Made by a program: the position numbers and the translations under genes. Source: CAWHJN01 sp963829705 (GTDB lineage Bacteria > Bacteroidota > Rhodothermia > Rhodothermales > BA12). From it: a stretch of 64,000 nt of DNA. Below the pieces are notes generated by a model. The model was not told the DNA's origin. It saw nothing but the letters and a program-made list of their open reading frames with translations, and did no database searches. Of this stretch, positions 61,599 through 64,000 are shown one piece after another (position 1 is the stretch's first letter; every line of letters begins with the position of its first letter). The stretch is from positions 1,178,001-1,242,000 of the forward strand of contig CAWHJN010000005.1 in NCBI GenBank assembly GCA_963829705.1, written 5' to 3'.

Positions 61599-64000
61599 AT
61601 GCTTACTCGGTCGTCAAGCTTCTCGCCTTTCCTGCTGCTCTGCGCCCTGGGCCTGGTTTCCCTGTTGGGGAGTGCTCCCGCGGCGGCGCAGACCCTCGGT
61701 AAAATCGCCGGGCGCGTGACCGACACCTCCGGGCAGGGGCTCGTGGGGGCCACGGTGATGGTCCAGGGCACGACGCTCGGCGCGTCGACGGACGTGGACG
61801 GGTATTACTACATCCTCCAGGTGCGTCCGGGTACGTACACGCTTCGGATTTCGTACATCGGCTACAGCTCGAAGATCATCGAGAACGTCGAGGTAGAGGT
61901 AGACCGGACGACGACGATCGACGCCACGCTGGCCGAGGAAATCTTTGAAGGGGAGGAGGTGGTCGTCCAGGCCGACCGCCCGCTCGTCGAGCCTTCCCGG
62001 ACGACGACGACCGCCGTGCTGGAGGCCGAGGAGTTGCAGGCGCTGCCTATCGTGAACGTGCAGGATGCCATCAACCTCCAGGCGGGCGTCAGCGATGGGC
62101 ACTTCCGCGGCGGACGCATCGGGGAAGTCGCCTACCTCGTCAACGGGGTTCCGATCAACAACGCCTTCAACGGGCAGCAGGCATTTGAGATCGAGCAGAA
62201 CATGGTGCAGAGCCTGGAGGTGATCTCCGGGGTGTTCAACGCGGAATACGGCCAGGCCCTCTCCGGGGTCGTCAACATCACGACGAAAGGGGTGCCGGCC
62301 GAGTGGAACGCGCAGGCTCTCGGGTACGTCGGCTCGCTGGCGTCGACGCGTGAGATCGAATTCGTCAGGCGCACCGCGGAGCCGGGCACCGACCTGTCGG
62401 TCGAGGACTTCGAGAGCGAGCGCGTGAGCTATCTCGACGCCGCCGCCTTCCCGAACCTCCAAGACTACCAGATTTCGCTGGGTGGGCCGCTGCTGGCACG
62501 GCGCGTGGGCTTTCAGGTATCGGTGCGGTACTTGAGCAACAACTCGCATTTCATCGGACGCGACCTCTTCGCACCGAGCGATTCGTCCGTCGGGCTCAAC
62601 ACCGGGCTCGATCCGCAAAACTGGCGGCTGGTTTCCACGGGCGATGGGGATTTCGTGTCCATGAACAAGACCGACCGGCTCTCGCTCAACGGCAACGTCT
62701 CGTTCGACGTGACGAGCGATTTCCGGCTGAGCTACGACGGGTTTTATCAGGGGGGCACCTACTACCCGTATTCGCACGCGCTCAAATACGTCCCGCGCGG
62801 GCTCAACCACACCGACTTCGTCAACCACACCCACATCCTGGCAGCGCGGTACACGCTGGGCCAGAGCGCCTTCGCCAACCTCTCGTACAGCTACCTCTTC
62901 GACGATACCGACGTGGAGTTGTACGAAAGTCCCACCGATCCGCGCTACGTCAGCTCCCAGGTATCGTCGCTTCAGGGCGTGAACGCCTTCCAGGTCGGCG
63001 GCAACGACCTGTCCACGTCGCTTCAGCGCACGGAGACGCACACGGTGGTGGGCAACTACACCCACCAGCTCAACCGGGTGCACCTGGCGAAGGCGGGCTT
63101 CCAGGTCCGCCGCCACCGCATCCGCAACCGCGATTTCGGCATCGAGCGCTCGTTCCGAACCGGCTTCCAGCCGCAGGTGTCGCCCGACCAATTTTCCGAC
63201 AACCGGCTCGAGACGAACCCCGCTGAACTGGCCATCTACGTCCAGGACAAGATGGAACTCGGGACGATGATCATCAACGCGGGCCTTCGGTTCGACTACT
63301 TCGACCCGGATTACCTCATCCCCATCGACTGGGCGCAGGCCAACCTGGAGCGGATTCCCAACCCCGAAGCGCCCACCGACTCCATCTCGAACCGCACGCA
63401 GGCGGGCATAGAATACCAGATCAGCCCGCGCTTCGGCATCGCCTTTCCCATCTCGTCTACGGGCGTGATGCGCTTCTCTGCCGGGCTGTTCTTCCAGATT
63501 CCGAGCTTCAGCCTGCTCTACACCAACCCGGAGTACGAAGTCAACCCGCTGTCGAGTTCGAGCCAGTTTGGCAACCCGTCGCTGAAGCCGGAGCGGACGC
63601 TGGCCTTCGAGCTCGGTCTCCAGCAGGGGCTGACCGACGAGATCGGCGTGGACCTCACCGTGTTCGCCAAAGACATCCGCAACCTGGTGGGCCAGGAGAT
63701 CGTGCGGACGCCTCGGGGCGATTATGCCGTGCGCTGGATCAACACGGATTACGGCAACGTGCGCGGCTTCACGTTCTCGCTTTTCAAGCGGGGCCTCAGC
63801 CCGCTCTCCGGGTCGCTCGATTACACGCTTCAGTTTGCACAGGGCACGGCGTCGTCGCCCGGCGAGGCCTTTGGCCGCCAGCAGTCGGGCCTGACCGAGA
63901 CGCTCTCGCTCATCCGGCTCGGCTGGGACCGCCGCCACATCCTCAACGGCACGCTCACCTACGCCCCCAGCACGGCCACGTCGGTTTCTGCCGTGGGGCG
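61599..64000 (+). CDS. TonB-dependent receptor with carboxypeptidase-like N-terminal domain (3' partial)
   Basis: At least 800 residues, open to the window end. The ATG at 61599 gives a signal peptide (FLLLCALGLVSLLGSAPAAA). A carboxypeptidase regulatory-like domain (about 36-115, GRVTDTSGQGLVGATVMVQG, TDVDGYYYILQVRPGTYTL) precedes the plug (about 130-235, IVNVQDAINLQAGVSDGHF, GVFNAEYGQALSGVVNITTKG) and the beta-barrel strands. It imports glucan fragments using TonB energy. No SusD-like gene is seen before the window ends. The long minus-strand open frame over this gene is an artefact of GC bias. Confidence 0.94.
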   Translation, partial: MLTRSSSFSPFLLLCALGLVSLLGSAPAAAQTLGKIAGRVTDTSGQGLVGATVMVQGTTLGASTDVDGYYYILQVRPGTYTLRISYIGYSSKIIENVEVEVDRTTTIDATLAEEIFEGEEVVVQADRPLVEPSRTTTTAVLEAEELQALPIVNVQDAINLQAGVSDGHFRGGRIGEVAYLVNGVPINNAFNGQQAFEIEQNMVQSLEVISGVFNAEYGQALSGVVNITTKGVPAEWNAQALGYVGSLASTREIEFVRRTAEPGTDLSVEDFESERVSYLDAAAFPNLQDYQISLGGPLLARRVGFQVSVRYLSNNSHFIGRDLFAPSDSSVGLNTGLDPQNWRLVSTGDGDFVSMNKTDRLSLNGNVSFDVTSDFRLSYDGFYQGGTYYPYSHALKYVPRGLNHTDFVNHTHILAARYTLGQSAFANLSYSYLFDDTDVELYESPTDPRYVSSQVSSLQGVNAFQVGGNDLSTSLQRTETHTVVGNYTHQLNRVHLAKAGFQVRRHRIRNRDFGIERSFRTGFQPQVSPDQFSDNRLETNPAELAIYVQDKMELGTMIINAGLRFDYFDPDYLIPIDWAQANLERIPNPEAPTDSISNRTQAGIEYQISPRFGIAFPISSTGVMRFSAGLFFQIPSFSLLYTNPEYEVNPLSSSSQFGNPSLKPERTLAFELGLQQGLTDEIGVDLTVFAKDIRNLVGQEIVRTPRGDYAVRWINTDYGNVRGFTFSLFKRGLSPLSGSLDYTLQFAQGTASSPGEAFGRQQSGLTETLSLIRLGWDRRHILNGTLTYAPSTATSVSAVG

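Noticed and set aside
61614..63938. 774-codon minus-strand open frame over the TonB receptor
   Set aside because: An antisense artefact; the plus strand encodes a full carboxypeptidase-like domain, plug and barrel.

Overview
The window is GC-rich bacterial chromosome with weak Shine-Dalgarno signals. It has many secreted proteins with C-terminal type IX secretion (T9SS) sorting domains, a T9SS plug-family lipoprotein, a TonB-dependent receptor with a carboxypeptidase-like N-terminus, a Bacteroidota-style histone H1-like protein and a cco operon with ccoS. This combination points to a high-GC member of the Bacteroidota/Rhodothermota (Rhodothermales-like). That placement is an inference from gene content. 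No rRNA, tRNA, CRISPR array or transposase was seen.

Layout: 0-2.1 kb, two-component signalling (C-terminal part of a hybrid kinase plus a CheY-like regulator). 2.2-8.1 kb, a pentapeptide-repeat protein with a channel-like tail, an amidohydrolase, a small secreted protein and an osmoprotectant ABC transporter, several of them frameshifted. 8.3-10.5 kb, cassette 1: a T9SS-secreted protein followed by a 39-residue peptide gene and a terminator. 10.5-18.7 kb, dnaE with a small lipoprotein, a GH9 cellulase, an amino-acid-kinase-like gene, a histone-like gene and a DUF3078-like gene. 18.7-23.1 kb, a membrane metallopeptidase, the T9SS plug protein and a TauE/SafE protein. 23.1-31.6 kb (minus strand), a complete cbb3 oxidase operon, ccoN-O-Q-P-G-H-I-S plus a small membrane protein. 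31.8-33.9 kb, divergent from that operon, a FixL-like heme-PAS histidine kinase and its LuxR-type regulator, probably its oxygen switch. 34-42.9 kb, a T9SS protein, an M28 peptidase and housekeeping genes (HNH protein, inositol-phosphatase family, fabI, panC-panD, a WG-repeat protein, 3-hydroxyacyl-CoA dehydrogenase). 43.2-44.7 kb, cassette 2, a paralogue of cassette 1 with the same secreted domain, the same small peptide and a terminator, preceded by a structured leader. 44.8-64 kb, a beta-glucan utilisation locus (SSS symporter, ThuA/sugar-dehydrogenase protein, SGNH hydrolase, LacI regulator, GH3, GH5, GH16, a CBM9-like protein and a TonB-dependent receptor) marked by five LacI-type palindromes.

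The most novel item is the duplicated cassette of a secreted T9SS protein plus a ~39-residue peptide. The two peptides match at 21 of 39 positions, and at 12 of the last 13, even though the secreted partners have diverged. They resemble short precursor-type (RiPP-like) peptides, but no maturation enzyme is visible nearby.

Caution: at least 14 single-base indels, nearly all one-base gains, break otherwise intact genes. They cluster at 4.7-10.2 kb, 30.8-34.1 kb, 51.6 kb and 56 kb. I read them as probable sequence errors and annotate across them.
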